Below, in pieces: positions 60,690 to 62,074 of a stretch of DNA of 62,074 nucleotides. The notes below the pieces were generated by a model. The model did no database searches. It saw nothing but the letters and a program-made list of their open reading frames with translations, and was not told the origin of the DNA. The stretch comes from CAYVUM01 sp964619055 (GTDB lineage: Bacteria > Pseudomonadota > Alphaproteobacteria > Rhodospirillales > Defluviicoccaceae). A program made the position numbers and the translations under genes. Location: the NCBI GenBank assembly GCA_964619055.1, contig CAZUDB010000015.1:1-62074 (forward strand), given 5' to 3'. Within the stretch, counting starts at the first letter, position 1. Every line of letters starts with the position of its first letter.

Positions 60690-61664
60690 TTGGCCGCGAC
60701 CTCTCCTGTCTCGATCCTGTGCGTCACGCCGAACGTGGCCATCGATCGCACCCACACCGTCCCGGGGTTCGCGATCGGTGGCGTGTTTCGTGCCCAGGCG
60801 GTGTCGGTGATGGTGGGCGGCAAGGGGGTCAACGTGGCCCGCGCCGCGTGCCGACTCGGCCACCGGGTGACGGCCGCGGGCATGCTGGCGGGCCATGCCG
60901 GCCGCCACGCCGCCGACCTGGCGATTACGGAAGGGCTGGAGGGGCACTGGACCTGGATCGCGGGGGAGACCCGCACCTGCCTCATCGTCACCGACGGCCA
61001 TGGCTCCACGGTGATGAACGAGCCGGGACCGGTCATCGCCGATGACGACTGGCGGAGCTTCGTGGAGGATGTGGGGACGGTGGTGGCGCAGGCGGATGTG
61101 GCCGTGATCAGCGGCAGTTTGCCGCCCGGCGTCGCCCGTGGCGGCCTGTCGGACCTGATTTTCGCCGCCCACGGCGGGCACGGTCCCCATGGCGCGGCGG
61201 TGGCGCCCCGGCCGGTGTGGGTCGACACCCACGGCGAGCCGCTGATGGAGGCCATCGACGCTGGCCCCTTCGCCATCAAGGTCAACGGCGATGAGATTGC
61301 GGCCATGCTGGGCGGCCCGGTGGCGGATGCGCCCGCCGCCCTGGCCGCCGCCCGCCACCTCCGCGCTGAGGGGATTGCCGTCGCGTGTATCACGTTGGGC
61401 GCCGCCGGTGCGGTCCTGATGTGCCGGCAGGGGGCGTGGCACGCCGAACCGCCGGCCATTGCCGCCGTCAACCCGACCGGCGCGGGCGATTGCTTTTTCG
61501 GCGCGCTGGCGACGGCCTGGACGGCGGGCGCGGACCCGGCCGAGGCGCTCCGCCTGGCCACCGCCGTGGGTGCCGCCGATTGCCTGCAAGCCTCCGCCGC
61601 CCAGTTCACGCCCGCCGATGTGGGGCGGCTGGCGGCCGACGTGCGGGTGCACCAGGTGGCTTGA
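60690..61664 (+). CDS. PfkB-family sugar kinase (1-phosphofructokinase-like)
   Basis: A 324-residue PfkB kinase resembling 1-phosphofructokinase/tagatose-6-phosphate kinase: VTPNVAIDRTHTVPGF, VGGKGVNVARAACRLG, and the catalytic NPTGAGDCFFGALAT with the base Asp. The substrate is a sugar phosphate but cannot be fixed by eye. It starts at TTG 15 bp after the sulfotransferase gene with no strong ribosome site, suggesting coupling. Confidence 0.9.
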   Translation: MAATSPVSILCVTPNVAIDRTHTVPGFAIGGVFRAQAVSVMVGGKGVNVARAACRLGHRVTAAGMLAGHAGRHAADLAITEGLEGHWTWIAGETRTCLIVTDGHGSTVMNEPGPVIADDDWRSFVEDVGTVVAQADVAVISGSLPPGVARGGLSDLIFAAHGGHGPHGAAVAPRPVWVDTHGEPLMEAIDAGPFAIKVNGDEIAAMLGGPVADAPAALAAARHLRAEGIAVACITLGAAGAVLMCRQGAWHAEPPAIAAVNPTGAGDCFFGALATAWTAGADPAEALRLATAVGAADCLQASAAQFTPADVGRLAADVRVHQVA

Positions 61665-61712
61665 TGGGCCGGGGATCGGCCCGATGAATGCTGAAGAGAG
61701 GGGGGAAAGACC

Positions 61713-62072
61713 ATGACTCAAGTTGTGCCGGTGATGCGGATTTTCGACGAAGAAAAGGCCAAGGCGTTTTACCTGGGCTTTCTGGACGGGCGTCTCGTGT
61801 TCGAGCATCGCTTTGGGGAGAATTTGCCCCTGTACATGGCCGTTGCCGTGGTCGGGTGTGAGTTACATCTGTCCGAACACCATGGCGACGCCTCGCCGGG
61901 CGCGCATATCCGCTTCGACATCGATGACGTCACCGGGTTTTCCGAGGCGCTGGCGGCCAAGGGCTACAAATACGCCAGGCCCGGCCCGCCCGAGGAGACG
62001 CCCTGGGGCACGCGCGAACTGACACTCACGGACCCCTTCGGCAACCGCCTGACCTTCTGCCAGGAGGGATAG
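61713..62072 (+). CDS. VOC-superfamily protein (glyoxalase-like)
   Basis: A 119-residue VOC protein, of the short bleomycin-resistance/glyoxalase-like type: VMRIFDEEKAKAFYLGFLDGRLVFEHRF, YMAVAVVGCELHLSEHHGD, and LTDPFGNRLTFCQE. One metal-ligand set (Glu/His) is visible; activity is unknown, binding of a drug or a methylglyoxal adduct being possible. GAGGGGGGAAAG precedes the ATG. It is complete, ending 2 bases before the window edge. Confidence 0.88.
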   Translation: MTQVVPVMRIFDEEKAKAFYLGFLDGRLVFEHRFGENLPLYMAVAVVGCELHLSEHHGDASPGAHIRFDIDDVTGFSEALAAKGYKYARPGPPEETPWGTRELTLTDPFGNRLTFCQEG

Positions 62073-62074
62073 GG

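Noticed and set aside
59739..61808. 689-codon minus-strand frame
   Set aside because: Antisense to the sulfotransferase, PfkB and VOC genes, with repetitive His/Arg/Gly content typical of GC-rich shadow frames.

Overview
The window reads as chromosomal DNA of a GC-rich alphaproteobacterium, probably Rhodospirillales-like. The evidence is Rhodobacter-type DctPQM and TakP-like TRAP transporters, an LdtR-like MarR regulator, RpoH-family sigma paralogy, COX15-type heme A synthase, an Irr/ICE-like iron box and an alphaproteobacterial GAAC-N7-GAAC LexA motif. I see no tRNA, rRNA, CRISPR array, transposase or integrase gene.

Layout. (1) 1-9.0 kb, minus strand: a His-rich metal-binding protein with an ICE-like box, then an orphan type VI secretion cargo island. 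In transcription order it holds VgrG, a DUF6484 protein, a DUF2169 protein, a ketosynthase-like protein without the catalytic Cys, a PAAR-like (DUF4150) effector with a C-terminal GHH/HNH-type nuclease, a propeller-like putative immunity protein and a TIGR02270-like HEAT-repeat protein. No core T6SS genes are present. (2) 9.3-15 kb: cupin, LysR, pirin, a remnant of a PEP-CTERM-type surface protein, CtaA and a GH13 alpha-glucosidase. (3) 15.4-19.5 kb: a dctPQM operon followed by a second DctP. (4) 19.5-25 kb: LapG-like protease, S41 protease, an RpoH-like sigma factor whose promoter overlaps tandem LexA boxes, a small membrane protein, an LdtR-like regulator, a HAD phosphatase and an SMR exporter. 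(5) 26-30.8 kb: a branched-chain/amide-type ABC transporter with fused LivHM permease. (6) 31.3-32.7 kb: an AT-richer M23-peptidase gene bounded by attC-like structures and a ~53-bp direct repeat, resembling a lone integron cassette. (7) 32.7-39.1 kb, minus: GltD-like NADPH oxidoreductase, pyruvate:ferredoxin oxidoreductase and a DHOD-like protein, one redox operon. (8) 39.5-54.7 kb: NnrU, a class III cyclase, an M20 amidohydrolase, an alpha/beta hydrolase-OsmC fusion, lipoproteins, a DsbA-like protein, PutA, a TPR protein with glycerate kinase, and tandem alpha/beta hydrolases. (9) 54.7-62 kb: a TakP-like TRAP operon, RidA, a TPR-sulfotransferase, a PfkB kinase and a VOC protein.

The metabolic theme is scavenging of organic acids, amino acids and amides (two TRAP systems, one Liv-type ABC system, PutA, M20, RidA, glycerate kinase), feeding central and ferredoxin metabolism. 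The accessory, faster-evolving parts are the T6SS cargo module and the cassette-like M23 gene. The most unusual regulatory signal is the sigma-factor promoter overlapped by LexA boxes. All calls are by eye from sequence; no database search was run.
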